Source of the DNA: Xenophilus sp. L33
Lineage (GTDB): Bacteria; Pseudomonadota; Gammaproteobacteria; Burkholderiales; Burkholderiaceae_C
Direction: 5' to 3'
Assembly (NCBI RefSeq): GCF_009765735.1
Contig: NZ_LMUW01000054.1
Span: 632-64,631 of the forward strand
Length of the DNA stretch: 64,000 nt
Under the pieces are notes generated by a model. It was not told the DNA's origin, ran no database searches, and was given only the letters and a program-made list of their open reading frames with translations. Each line of letters starts with the position of its first letter. The first letter of the stretch is position 1. The position numbers and the translations under genes were made by a program. Shown here one piece after another: positions 9,779 to 18,620 of this stretch.

Positions 9779-9804
9779 GGTTGAAGCTGATTGCCGCACC
9801 AACC
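9779..9804. promoter_or_regulatory. Inverted repeat GGTTG-N16-CAACC in the LysR/hydrolase divergent gap
   Basis: Perfect five-base arms in the 110-base divergent gap, about 20 bases from the LysR start and 65 from the hydrolase start. LysR sites are often short interrupted inverted repeats, but the arms here are short enough to arise by chance. Confidence 0.3.
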
Positions 9805-9868
9805 GGCTATTCGGCGCGCGCGGCGCCCCGGACACTTCGGAGTCTTTTCAAGCCACAGGAAAATCCCG

Positions 9869-10816
9869 ATGCGCCCTCTCGCCCTGCTCTTCGCTCCCTT
9901 GCTGATGGGCCTGGCCGCGGTCGCGCCGGGCCAGGCCTCGGCGCAGGGCTTCGACTTCCCGCCCGACTTCACGGTGCGCGACATCGCCACCAACGGCGCG
10001 ACGATCCACGTGCGCTCCGGCGGCAGCGGCCCGGCCGTGGTGCTGCTGCACGGCTACGGCGAGACCGGCGACATGTGGATCCCGATGGCCCGCGACCTGG
10101 CGCGCGACCACACCGTGATCGTTCCCGACCTGCGCGGCCTCGGCCTGTCGTCCAAGCCGGCCGGCGGCTTCGACAAGAAGACCCAGGCCGGCGACGTCGC
10201 CGGCGTGATGGACGCGCTCGGCGTGAAGCGGGCCGACGTGGTGGCGCACGACATCGGCAACATGGTCGCCTTCCAGTTCGCGGCGCAGCACCCGGAGCGC
10301 GTGTCGCGGCTGGTGCTGATCGATGCGCCGGTGCCCGGCGTCGGGCCGTGGGAAGAGATCCTGAAGAACCCGCTGCTGTGGCACTTCCGCTTCGGTGGCC
10401 CGGACATGGAGCGGCTGGTGGCCGGCCGCGAGCGCATCTACCTGGACCGCTTCTGGAACGAGTTCTCGGCCTCGCCCGACCATTTCCCGGAAGCCTCGCG
10501 CGAGCACTACGCGCAGCTCTACGCGCTGCCCGGCGCGATGCATTCCGGCTTCGCGCAGTTCGCGGCCTTCGACCAGGACGCGATCGACAACCGCGAGTTC
10601 CTGGCGCACGGCCGCCTGAAGATGCCGGTCCTCGCGCTCGGCGGCGAGAAGTCCTTCGGCCCGACCATGGCGGTGGTCATGCGCGCTGCGAGCGACCAGG
10701 TGACCGAAGGCATCGTGCCGGCCTCGGGCCACTGGATCATGGAAGAGAACCCGGACGCCACGATCCGGCTGGTGCGCGACTTCCTGGCCTTGCCGCTGCC
10801 GCGGGCCGCCGGCTGA
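9869..10816 (+). CDS. Exported alpha/beta-hydrolase of the epoxide hydrolase/haloacetate dehalogenase type
   Basis: A 315-residue protein. Residues 1-26 form a signal peptide ending ASA-QG, so the mature enzyme is probably periplasmic. The fold motifs are LLHGYGETGDMW (59-70, oxyanion hole), AHDIGN with Asp128 in the nucleophile position, and SGHW with His288. An aspartate nucleophile points to epoxide hydrolase or haloalkane/haloacetate dehalogenase chemistry rather than a serine esterase. An export signal is less common in this group. The ATG at 9869 is preceded by CACAGGAAA. Convergent with the MBL gene four bases downstream, divergent from the LysR gene. Confidence 0.85.
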   Translation: MRPLALLFAPLLMGLAAVAPGQASAQGFDFPPDFTVRDIATNGATIHVRSGGSGPAVVLLHGYGETGDMWIPMARDLARDHTVIVPDLRGLGLSSKPAGGFDKKTQAGDVAGVMDALGVKRADVVAHDIGNMVAFQFAAQHPERVSRLVLIDAPVPGVGPWEEILKNPLLWHFRFGGPDMERLVAGRERIYLDRFWNEFSASPDHFPEASREHYAQLYALPGAMHSGFAQFAAFDQDAIDNREFLAHGRLKMPVLALGGEKSFGPTMAVVMRAASDQVTEGIVPASGHWIMEENPDATIRLVRDFLALPLPRAAG

Positions 10817-10820
10817 GGTT

Positions 10821-11942
10821 TCAGTCGATCGGCCAGGGCATCGACTTCGGCATCGTCAGCACCGGCTCCTCGGCCGGCGCCGCCACCGGGCCGGCCGGAT
10901 CGACGCCGCGCCACCACGGCACGACCTTGTCGGCATGCGCCGGCTCGACCGGCTCGCCCAGGCGCGGCATCGACAACTGCACGCCGCGCGCGGACGCCAT
11001 CGCGAGCAGCGCCTCGGCCGGCTGGTCCCAGTCGTGCATCGCCAGCGCGAAGGTGCCCCAGTGCACCGGCAGGAAAGTGCCGCCGCCGAGCAGCGCATGG
11101 GCCTCGAGCGCGTGCGCCGGCCCGAGGTGGATGTCGCCCCAGGACGGATGGAAGGCGCCGACCTCCAGCATCACCAGGTCGAAGGGGCCGAGCCGTTCGG
11201 CGATGGTGGCGTATTCGCTGGTGAGGCCGGTGTCGCCGCTGAAGAAGACCGAATGCCGCGGCGAGCGGATCACCATCGAGGACCACAAGGTCGCGTTGCG
11301 GTCCTTCAGTCCGCGGCCGGAGAAGTGTTGCGAAGGTGCCGCGGTCACGCTCAGCCCGGCATTCGGCAGCGTGTGCGTCTGCCACCAGTCCAGCTCGGTG
11401 ATGCGCTCCGGTCGCACGCCGAAGGCCTCCAGGTGGGCACCGACGCCCAGCGAGGTGACGAAGGGCACGTCCATGCGGGCCAGCTCGCGGACGGTCGGGT
11501 AGTCGAGATGGTCGTAGTGGTCGTGCGACACCACGACCAGGTCGATCGGCGGCATCGCGGCCAGCGCGATCGGCACCGGCTGGAAGCGCTTCGGCCCCGC
11601 CAGCCGGGTCGGCGAGGCGCGCGGGCCCCAGACCGGGTCGGTCAACACGCGCAGCCCGTCGATCTCGATCAGCACGGTCGAATGCCCGAGCCAGGTGGCG
11701 CGCAGGCCGGTGGCCGAGGGCCGCGACCAGGTCTCGGCCGGGTGCATCGACGGCAGCGGGCCGCTGGGCGAGCGCCGCCCGCCGCCGCAGAGGAAGTCGC
11801 TCAGCGAGGGCTTGCCTTCGCTCAGGTTGCGCAGGCCGGGCGTGATCGGATGGATGTTGCGAAAACCCTCGCCGGCCCACAGCGGCGAGGCCTTCATGCG
11901 TTCGAGCCGCAGTCCGTGGGCCTTCGCGCCGAGCGATTTCAT
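10821..11942 (-). CDS. MBL-fold metallohydrolase, UlaG/NAPE-PLD-like
   Basis: A 373-residue protein. WLGHSTVLIEIDGLRVLTDP and the metal motif SHDHYDHLD are characteristic of the metallo-beta-lactamase superfamily branch containing UlaG and NAPE-phospholipase D; FFSGDTG and LPVHWGTF supply later metal ligands. No signal peptide is obvious. The reaction could be hydrolysis of a phosphodiester, lactone or amide; sequence alone does not decide. The start at 11942 gives a long basic N-terminus, and a shorter start is possible. Confidence 0.82.
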   Translation of the reverse strand: MKSLGAKAHGLRLERMKASPLWAGEGFRNIHPITPGLRNLSEGKPSLSDFLCGGGRRSPSGPLPSMHPAETWSRPSATGLRATWLGHSTVLIEIDGLRVLTDPVWGPRASPTRLAGPKRFQPVPIALAAMPPIDLVVVSHDHYDHLDYPTVRELARMDVPFVTSLGVGAHLEAFGVRPERITELDWWQTHTLPNAGLSVTAAPSQHFSGRGLKDRNATLWSSMVIRSPRHSVFFSGDTGLTSEYATIAERLGPFDLVMLEVGAFHPSWGDIHLGPAHALEAHALLGGGTFLPVHWGTFALAMHDWDQPAEALLAMASARGVQLSMPRLGEPVEPAHADKVVPWWRGVDPAGPVAAPAEEPVLTMPKSMPWPID

Positions 11943-11955
11943 GGCGCGGCCGGGG

Positions 11956-12204
11956 TCAGCGGTAGAAGGCCTCGACCCGACCCTTGAGCTTGATCATCAG
12001 CGGCCGGCCCTTGCGGTCGAGCGTCTTGCCGGCGGGCACCTTGATCCAGCCTTCGCTGATGCAGTATTCCTCCACGTCGAGGCGCTCCTTGTCGTTGAAG
12101 CGGATGCCGACGTCGTGCTCGAAGACCGCGGCCAGGTGGTGCGGGCTGCGCGGATCGACGGACAGGTGGTCGGGCAAGGGCGGGCGTGTCGGGGCTTCGG
12201 TCAT
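11956..12204 (-). CDS. DUF3297 family protein
   Basis: An 82-residue protein. LPDHLSVDPRSPHHLAAVF, then GIRFNDKERLDVEEYCISEG and GKTLDRKGRPLMIKLKG, match the DUF3297 family along nearly its full length. These are small, conserved cytoplasmic proteins of unknown role in alpha- and betaproteobacteria. The ATG at 12204 fits the family N-terminus; an upstream extension to 12285 is in frame but unlike the family. It lies upstream of the MBL gene on the same strand, 13 bases away. Confidence 0.85.
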   Translation of the reverse strand: MTEAPTRPPLPDHLSVDPRSPHHLAAVFEHDVGIRFNDKERLDVEEYCISEGWIKVPAGKTLDRKGRPLMIKLKGRVEAFYR

Positions 12205-12302
12205 GGGGTCGTTCTGGAGGCGGTTCGGGGCCGCCGGCACTGGCCACGAAATTGCCAGGACCGCGGCCCGCGAGGTATTCTGCATCAGTCACGCAAGCCC
12301 CG

Positions 12303-13568
12303 ATGCCCACATCCCCGACCCCCACCGACCGCCTGCCCCGAGCCCCGGAACCGGGCGATCCCGAGGGGGAACCGGCCATCCTGCTGGTGGACGACCACCC
12401 CTTCATCCTCGGCGTCGGCCTGCAGATGCTGGCCGGCCTCGGCTACCGCCGGGTGGGCAGCGCGGGAAGCGCCGGCGCCGCGTTGGGCCTCATGAAGGCC
12501 GACCCGGCCGCGGTGGACCTGCTGGTCTGCGACATCAACATGCCGGGCATGGACGGCATCGAGTTCCTGCGCATCCTCGAGGCCGACGGCTTCGCCGGCG
12601 GCGTCATCCTGCTGAGCGGCGAAGGCACGCAGGTGCTGCAGACGGTGCAGCGGCTGCTGACCGGCGGGCGTCTGCGCGTCCTCGGCGCGCTCGAGAAGCC
12701 GGCGCAGGCCGCGCCGCTGCGCACCCTCATCGAGAGCTGGCGATCGGCGGCGCCCCGGCGCGGTGCGCCGGCCGATGCGGCGGCCTTCACCGAGGCCGAC
12801 CTGCGCGCGGCCCTGGCCAACGACGAGTGGACGCTGCACTACCAGCCGAAGGTCGACCTGCGGCGCGGCGGCCTGTCCAGCGTCGAGGCGCTGATGCGCT
12901 GGAACCATCCGACCGAGGGCCTGGTGATGCCGGGCCGCTTCATCGAGCTGGCCGAGTCCTGCGGCCTGATCGACGCGATGACCGAATGGGCGCTGCGAGA
13001 GGCGATGACACAGCTCGGCCGCTGGCGGGCCGCGGGCCTGCGCACCCGGGTCGCGGTGAACGTGTCGGTGGCGAGCCTCGACGCGCCCGATTTCGCCGGC
13101 AAGGTCGGCGCGCTGCTGCGCGAGCTGGCGGCGGCGCCGGAAGACCTGATCCTGGAGATCACCGAGAGCCAGCTGATGTCGTCGTCCGCGGTGCCGCTGG
13201 AGAACCTGGTGCGCCTGCGCATGCGGCGCATCGGCCTGTCGATCGACGACTTCGGCACCGGCCATTCCTCGCTGGCGCAACTGCGCGACATCCCGTTCAC
13301 CGAGCTGAAGATCGACCGCGGCTTCGTCACCGGGGCGCATGCCAATCCGGTGACCCGCTCGATCCTCGAAGGCAGCATCGGCATCGCGCGGCGCGCCGGC
13401 ATCCAGTCGGTGGCCGAGGGCGTCGAGACCGAGGAAGACTGGCGCCTGCTGCGGCAGCTGGGCTGCGACCTGGCGCAGGGCTACCTGGTCTCGCGGCCGC
13501 TGCCGCCGGAGCGCCTGGTCGACTGGCACGAAGCCTGGCAGGGCCGCGTGGCGACCTTCGTCATCTGA
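12303..13568 (+). CDS. Response regulator with EAL phosphodiesterase output
   Basis: A 421-residue two-domain protein. The receiver domain (about 24-145) has the acidic pocket LLVDDHP and phospho-acceptor Asp77 in VCDINMPGMDG. The EAL domain (about 165-415) has VEALMRW (Glu195), NVSVASL, EITESQL, DDFGTGHSS, KIDRGF, EGVETE and AQGYLVSRP, so c-di-GMP hydrolysis is expected. It is of the PvrR/RocR type, in which phosphorylation of the receiver controls the phosphodiesterase. No kinase adjoins it; the hybrid kinase at 14127-16952 is the nearest candidate partner (inferred). Confidence 0.92.
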   Translation: MPTSPTPTDRLPRAPEPGDPEGEPAILLVDDHPFILGVGLQMLAGLGYRRVGSAGSAGAALGLMKADPAAVDLLVCDINMPGMDGIEFLRILEADGFAGGVILLSGEGTQVLQTVQRLLTGGRLRVLGALEKPAQAAPLRTLIESWRSAAPRRGAPADAAAFTEADLRAALANDEWTLHYQPKVDLRRGGLSSVEALMRWNHPTEGLVMPGRFIELAESCGLIDAMTEWALREAMTQLGRWRAAGLRTRVAVNVSVASLDAPDFAGKVGALLRELAAAPEDLILEITESQLMSSSAVPLENLVRLRMRRIGLSIDDFGTGHSSLAQLRDIPFTELKIDRGFVTGAHANPVTRSILEGSIGIARRAGIQSVAEGVETEEDWRLLRQLGCDLAQGYLVSRPLPPERLVDWHEAWQGRVATFVI

Positions 13569-13654
13569 GAAGGTACGAGGAAGGAGCAGCGGCGGCGCGA
13601 GCGGGCACACCGCTTGCGTGACACTCGGTGTCCATGTTCCAAGAATCACCCCGC

Positions 13655-14116
13655 ATGAACGCCCCCCGCAAAAACGCTTCCTCCACCCCTTGCCTGCGGG
13701 TCTCGCCGAGCGGCATCCACGGCCTCGGCGCCTTCGCCACCCGGCCGCTCGAAGCGCTGGCCTGGCTCGGCAACTACGAGGGCCGCCGCTACACGCAGGC
13801 CGAAGTGGCGGCCAAGAGCTGGAACGACCAGCTGACCTATCTCTTCCTGCTGTCCAACGACGAGATGATCGACGGCGCCAAGGGCGGCAACGCGACCCGC
13901 CACCTCAACCATTCGTGCGAGCCGAACTGCGAGGCGATCGAGGAATACGACGACGCCGGCCGGCTCGAGCTGAAGTTCCGCACGCTGGTGGCGGTCGAGG
14001 CCGGCGAAGAGCTCTTCATCGACTACGGCCTCACCGCGGACGACGGCTCGCCGCCGGAGGCCTATCCCTGCCATTGCGGCGCGGCGCGCTGCCGCGGCAC
14101 CCTGCTGGCGCCCTGA
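13655..14116 (+). CDS. SET-domain protein-lysine methyltransferase
   Basis: A 153-residue protein that is almost entirely a SET domain. SPSGIHGLGAFATRPL is the N-terminal SET strand, NHSCEPNC the S-adenosylmethionine-binding knot, EELFIDYG the catalytic tyrosine strand, and CHCGAARCRG a post-SET cysteine cluster that normally binds zinc with the Cys of NHSCEPNC. The family transfers methyl groups to protein lysines. Bacterial substrates are little known. The ATG at 13655 gives a compact N-terminus; an in-frame ATG at 13634 is equally possible, and neither has a strong ribosome site. Confidence 0.88.
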   Translation: MNAPRKNASSTPCLRVSPSGIHGLGAFATRPLEALAWLGNYEGRRYTQAEVAAKSWNDQLTYLFLLSNDEMIDGAKGGNATRHLNHSCEPNCEAIEEYDDAGRLELKFRTLVAVEAGEELFIDYGLTADDGSPPEAYPCHCGAARCRGTLLAP

Positions 14117-14126
14117 CCCGCGACGT

Positions 14127-16952
14127 TCAGCCGCGCTCGCGCTGGGCCAGCATCTGGCGGATCTTGCGCGCCAGGTCCTCGCGCGAATAGGGCTTGCTCA
14201 ACAGCGCGACGCCCGGATCGAGCCGGCCGCCGTGGACGATCGAGTTCTCGGTGTAGCCGGAGGTGAACAGGATCTCGATGCGTGGCTGCGCCAGCTTGGC
14301 GCGCCGTGCCAGTTCGGGGCTGCGCAGCGGCCCCGGCATCACCACGTCGGTGAACAGGAGGTCGATCGGCACGCCGCTCTCGATCACCGCCAGCGCGCTC
14401 TGGGCGTCGTGCGCCTTCAGCACCTGGTAGCCCATGTCGCCGAGCAGCTCGACCACGGTCTCGCGCACCTGGGCGTCGTCCTCGGCCACCAGGATGGTCT
14501 CGCTGCCGCCCGCCACCGGAATCAGCGACAGCGGGCCCGCGGCCTGCTCCGACTCCAGCGAACGCGGCAGGTAGAGGCGCACCGTGGTGCCGTGGCCGGG
14601 CTCGCTGTAGATCTTGACGTGGCCGCCACTCTGCTTGACGAAGCCGTAGACCATCGACAGGCCGAGCCCGGTGCCGCGGCCCTCGGCCTTGGTGGTGAAG
14701 AAGGGCTCGAAGACCTTGCCGAGCACCTCCGCGTCCATGCCGCAGCCGGTGTCGGTGACCGCGATCATCACGTACTGGCCCGCGGCCACTTCGGCGTGCG
14801 ACAGCGCGTAGTTGTCGTCCAGGCTGGCGTTGCCGGCCTCGATCGTGAGGCGCCCCTGCCCGTCCATGGCGTCGCGCGCATTGATCGCCAGGTTGAGCAG
14901 CGAGTTCTCCAGGAAGCTGCCGTCGACCAGGGTGTTCCAGATGCCGCCGGCGACCACCGTCTCGAGCTCGATGGCGCCGCCGAGCGCGCGGCGCAGCATG
15001 TCGTCCAGGTCGCGCAGCAGCCGGCCGACGTGCAGCGGCGCCGGGGAGAGCGGCTGCTTGCGCGCGAAGGCCAGCAGGTGCGAGGCCAGCTTGGCGCCGC
15101 GCGACACGCCTTCGAGCGCGCCGGCCAGCCGGCGCTGCGCCGCCTCGTCGGTGGCCACCGTCTTGCGCAGCAGGTGCAGGTTGCCCGCGATGATCTGCAG
15201 CACGTTGTTGAAGTCGTGCGCGACGCCGCCGGTCAGCTGGCCGACGCTTTCCATCTTCTGCGCCTGGTAGAGCGCGATCTCGGTGCGGCGCAGGGCCTCG
15301 GCAGCCTCGCGGTCGGCGGTGACGTCGCGGCCGACCGCATGCATGAAGCGCTCGTCGGGCACCGCGGTCCACATCAGCACGCGCCAGCGGCCGTCCTTGC
15401 AGCGGTAGCGGTTCTCGAAGCGGAAGGTGGTCACGCCGCGGCCGAGGCCGCCGACCTCGGCCAGCGTGGCGGCGCGGTCGTCCGGATGCACGTATTCCAG
15501 GAAGCTGTGCCCCACCAGTTCCGCCTCCGACCAGCCGAGCAGCCGCGTCCACGCCGGATTGACCGAGACGATGCGGGCCTCGAAGTCGGCCACCAGCATC
15601 ACGTCGGTCGACAGCCGCCACATGCGGTCGCGGTCGGCGGTGCGCTCGGCCACCTGCTGCTCCAGGCCGGCGTTCAGGCGCGCCAGCACCAGCGCGGCGG
15701 CGCGCTGGTCCTCGATGTCGGTGCTGGTGCCGATCCAGCGGACGACCCGGCCGTCCTGGCGCAGCGGAACGGCGCGCGCGAGGTGCCAATGCCAGGCGCC
15801 GTCGGCGCGGCGAAGCCGGAACTCGACCTCGTAGGACGTGCCGGTGGCATGGGCCTGCGCCCATTTGCCGGCAGCCTCCGCCACGTCGTCCGGATGCACG
15901 AGCGAGGTCCAGCCGTTGCCGAGCATGGCGGTCTCGGGAAGGCCGGCGTAGTCGGTGGCCTTGTCGTTGACCCAGTCGACCAGGCCATCCGGCGTGGCGG
16001 CCCAGACCTGGTTCGGCATGGCCTGGGCGAGCAGCCGGAACTGGCTCTCGCGATGCCGCACCTCCGCCTCGGCCTGCACCCGCTCGGTGACGTCGGAGCC
16101 CTGCACGAAGATGCCCGCGACATGGCCCGCCGCATCGCGCAGCGGGTGGTAGAGCACGTCCACGAAGCGCTGGTCGATCGGGCCGCCCGGCGTGCGCTGA
16201 AGGGTGGCCGGCAATGCGCTGCCGAAGAAGGCCTCGCCGCTGCGATAGACCTCGTCGAGCCGCTCGAAGAAGTCCTGGCCTTCCAGCTCGGGCAGCGCCT
16301 CGCGCGCCGGCTTGCCGATCACCTCGCGATGGCCGACCAGCTGCAGGTAGGCCGGGTTGGCGATGTCGAAGACATGGTCCGGGCCGCGCAGGGTGGCCAT
16401 GAAGCCCGGCGCCTGCTCGAAGAGGCTGGCCAACCGCTCGCGCTCTCCGCGCACGCGGGCCTCGGCACGTACCTTGGAAGTGGTCTCGGTGAGGATGGCC
16501 AGCACGCCGAAGGTCGCGCCGTGCTCGTCGATGAGCGGCGAATAGTCCAGGTCGAGGAAGACCTCTTCCAGGCCGCCGCCGTTGCGGTTCAGCTGGAAGG
16601 GCTGGTCGCGCCAGGTCAGCGTGGCGCCGGCCAGGCATTGCGCGATGACCTGGCCGTTGAAGTCCGCCGCCTCCGGCCAGGCGACGCGCGCGGTGGCGCC
16701 CAGGATGTGCGGATGCCGTTCGCCTGCGATCGCGGCGTAGCCGTTGTTGTAGACCAGGACGCCTTCCGTGCCCCACAGCATCGCCATCGGAACGTGCGAG
16801 GCCAGCATCAGCGAGACGACCGCCCGGGTCGATGCCGGCCATGCCGACCGGGGTCCGAGCGCGGTGCGGCCCCAGTCGAAGGCTTCCACCAGCACCCGAA
16901 GGTCGACCTCGGGCTCGGCCCGGGGTGGCAGGGGTGGCGGGGCGCTGTACAT
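14127..16952 (-). CDS. Hybrid PAS-domain sensor histidine kinase with C-terminal receiver
   Basis: A 941-residue protein without membrane helices. It has an N-terminal PAS-like sensor (about 15-135), three or four further PAS/PAC units (about 145-560), HisKA with the phospho-acceptor in GGVAHDFNN (His579), an HATPase domain (LNLAINARDAMDG N-box, DTGCGMD and GRGTGLGLSMV G-boxes), and a receiver (about 815-935) with phospho-acceptor Asp869. This is the architecture of large soluble sensors that bind flavin, haem or metabolites through PAS; the cofactor cannot be read from sequence. The SET gene is convergent and the photolyase gene follows upstream on the same strand. Confidence 0.9.
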   Translation of the reverse strand: MYSAPPPLPPRAEPEVDLRVLVEAFDWGRTALGPRSAWPASTRAVVSLMLASHVPMAMLWGTEGVLVYNNGYAAIAGERHPHILGATARVAWPEAADFNGQVIAQCLAGATLTWRDQPFQLNRNGGGLEEVFLDLDYSPLIDEHGATFGVLAILTETTSKVRAEARVRGERERLASLFEQAPGFMATLRGPDHVFDIANPAYLQLVGHREVIGKPAREALPELEGQDFFERLDEVYRSGEAFFGSALPATLQRTPGGPIDQRFVDVLYHPLRDAAGHVAGIFVQGSDVTERVQAEAEVRHRESQFRLLAQAMPNQVWAATPDGLVDWVNDKATDYAGLPETAMLGNGWTSLVHPDDVAEAAGKWAQAHATGTSYEVEFRLRRADGAWHWHLARAVPLRQDGRVVRWIGTSTDIEDQRAAALVLARLNAGLEQQVAERTADRDRMWRLSTDVMLVADFEARIVSVNPAWTRLLGWSEAELVGHSFLEYVHPDDRAATLAEVGGLGRGVTTFRFENRYRCKDGRWRVLMWTAVPDERFMHAVGRDVTADREAAEALRRTEIALYQAQKMESVGQLTGGVAHDFNNVLQIIAGNLHLLRKTVATDEAAQRRLAGALEGVSRGAKLASHLLAFARKQPLSPAPLHVGRLLRDLDDMLRRALGGAIELETVVAGGIWNTLVDGSFLENSLLNLAINARDAMDGQGRLTIEAGNASLDDNYALSHAEVAAGQYVMIAVTDTGCGMDAEVLGKVFEPFFTTKAEGRGTGLGLSMVYGFVKQSGGHVKIYSEPGHGTTVRLYLPRSLESEQAAGPLSLIPVAGGSETILVAEDDAQVRETVVELLGDMGYQVLKAHDAQSALAVIESGVPIDLLFTDVVMPGPLRSPELARRAKLAQPRIEILFTSGYTENSIVHGGRLDPGVALLSKPYSREDLARKIRQMLAQRERG

Positions 16953-16998
16953 GCGGGCGGGATTGTCTCACCCGCTGTGCGAGGCCGTCGATGCTTCT

Positions 16999-18534
16999 CT
17001 AGAGGCTTTCCGGCCGCTCGCGCATCTGCTTCGCCGCTTCGCGCATCGCCGCCCGCTCCTCTGCACCGAAGCGCTGCAGGTTGCGCACCATCATCACGGT
17101 GCGCGGGTTGTGTTCCAGCAGGCGCTCGTGGCGCGCCACGAAGTCCCAGTACATGACGGTCATCGGGCAGGCGCCCTCGCCGCTGCGCCGGGCCGGTTCG
17201 TAGCGGCAGCCCCGGCAGTAGTCGCTCATGCGGTTGACGTAGGCGCCGCCCGCGGCATAGGGCTTGGTCACGAAGCGGTCGCCGTCGGCGAAGAGCGACA
17301 TGCCGACGGTGTTCGGCAGCTCGACCCACTCGACCGCATCGACGTAGACCGACAGGTACCAGGCATGCACCTGCGCCGGCTCGACGCCGAAGGTGAGCGC
17401 GAAGTTGCCGGTCACCATCAGCCGCTGGATGTGGTGGGCGTAGCCGGTGCGCAGCGTCTGGCCGATCGCCTGCCTCATGCAGTTCATCTGCACCTCGCCG
17501 GTCCAGTACCAGTCGGGCAGGTCCTGGTCGTGCTTCAGGGCATTGGCCTCGGCGAGGGCCGGCATGCGCCATCCGTAGACGCCCCGCATGAACTCGCGCC
17601 AGCCGAGGATCTGCCGCACGAAGCCCTCGACCGCCTCGATCGGCGCCTGGCCGGCGCGCCACTGCGCCACCGCGGCCTCGATCACCTCGCGCGGGTCCAG
17701 CAGCTTCAGGTTGAGCGACGAAGACAGCAGCCCGTGATAGAGGAAGGGCTCGTCGCTCCACATCGCATCCTGGAAGCGGCCGAAGTCCTGCAGCCGATGC
17801 GCCATGAAATCGCGCAGCGCCACCAGCGCGTCCTCGCGGGTCACCGGCCAGTCGAACCCGGCGGCACTGCCGTAGTGATCGCCGAAGTGGGTCTCGACGT
17901 CGGCCAGCACTTCTCGCGTGATCGCGTCGGGGGCGAACGAAGGCGGCCGCGGCAGCATGCCGGGGCCGGCCCGGCCGAAGGCGCCGCGGTTGGCCGGATC
18001 GAAGTTCCATTGGCCGCCGGCGGGGCCGCGGTCGCGGTCGAGCAGCACGTCGTGCTTCAGGCGCATGCGGCGGTAGAAGGCCTCCATCACGAGGCGGTGC
18101 TTGCCTTGCGCGTAGTCGGCGAACTCCGCGCGCGACGCCATGAAGTGCAGGTCGTCCATGAGCCGCAGCGGCACCTTCGCCTCTTCGCAGGTCCGCCGAA
18201 TGTCCTGTTCGAGCCGCCATTCGCCGGCCTCCAGCATCGTCACGGTGTCGGGGCGCCGGCGCGCGATCGCATCGGCCAGCGCCTCGGCGATCGATACGAA
18301 GCGGTGCGTGCCGAGCTTCAGGTAGTCGAGCGGCAGGCCCCGCTCCGCGATGGCGGTCGCGAAATGGCGCATCGCCGACAGGAAGATGGCGGTGCGCATC
18401 TTGGTGCTCGGCACGTGCTCCGATTCCTCGCGCACCTCGGCCATCCAGAAGCGGTCCTGGGCGGGGTCGAAGCCCTCCAGCGCCACGCTCGAGAGGCTGA
18501 GCTGGTCACCGAGCACGACGACGAGGTTTCGCAT
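16999..18534 (-). CDS. phrB: FeS-containing bacterial (6-4) photolyase / cryptochrome (FeS-BCP)
   Basis: A 511-residue protein of the photolyase-related family. The N-terminal antenna-type Rossmann domain starts LVVVLGDQLS, and the C-terminal helical domain carries FAD. Four cysteines, Cys352, Cys440, Cys443 and Cys456 (in DYCRGCRYE and GACPM), match in spacing the [4Fe-4S] ligands known from Agrobacterium PhrB (about 350, 438, 441, 454). Known members repair (6-4) photoproducts using FAD, a lumazine antenna and the iron-sulfur cluster. Repair versus photoreceptor role is not decided by sequence. Confidence 0.88.
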   Translation of the reverse strand: MRNLVVVLGDQLSLSSVALEGFDPAQDRFWMAEVREESEHVPSTKMRTAIFLSAMRHFATAIAERGLPLDYLKLGTHRFVSIAEALADAIARRRPDTVTMLEAGEWRLEQDIRRTCEEAKVPLRLMDDLHFMASRAEFADYAQGKHRLVMEAFYRRMRLKHDVLLDRDRGPAGGQWNFDPANRGAFGRAGPGMLPRPPSFAPDAITREVLADVETHFGDHYGSAAGFDWPVTREDALVALRDFMAHRLQDFGRFQDAMWSDEPFLYHGLLSSSLNLKLLDPREVIEAAVAQWRAGQAPIEAVEGFVRQILGWREFMRGVYGWRMPALAEANALKHDQDLPDWYWTGEVQMNCMRQAIGQTLRTGYAHHIQRLMVTGNFALTFGVEPAQVHAWYLSVYVDAVEWVELPNTVGMSLFADGDRFVTKPYAAGGAYVNRMSDYCRGCRYEPARRSGEGACPMTVMYWDFVARHERLLEHNPRTVMMVRNLQRFGAEERAAMREAAKQMRERPESL

Positions 18535-18620
18535 GCGTGCACCCTACCCTGGGCGCCGCGACCGGCTGTCAGCCGGCACCCACCGGCGCCGTGGTTCGAT
18601 GGCGATCCCGGCTGGCGACC

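Noticed and set aside
14232..17156. A 974-codon open frame on the plus strand
   Set aside because: Antisense shadow of the hybrid histidine kinase.
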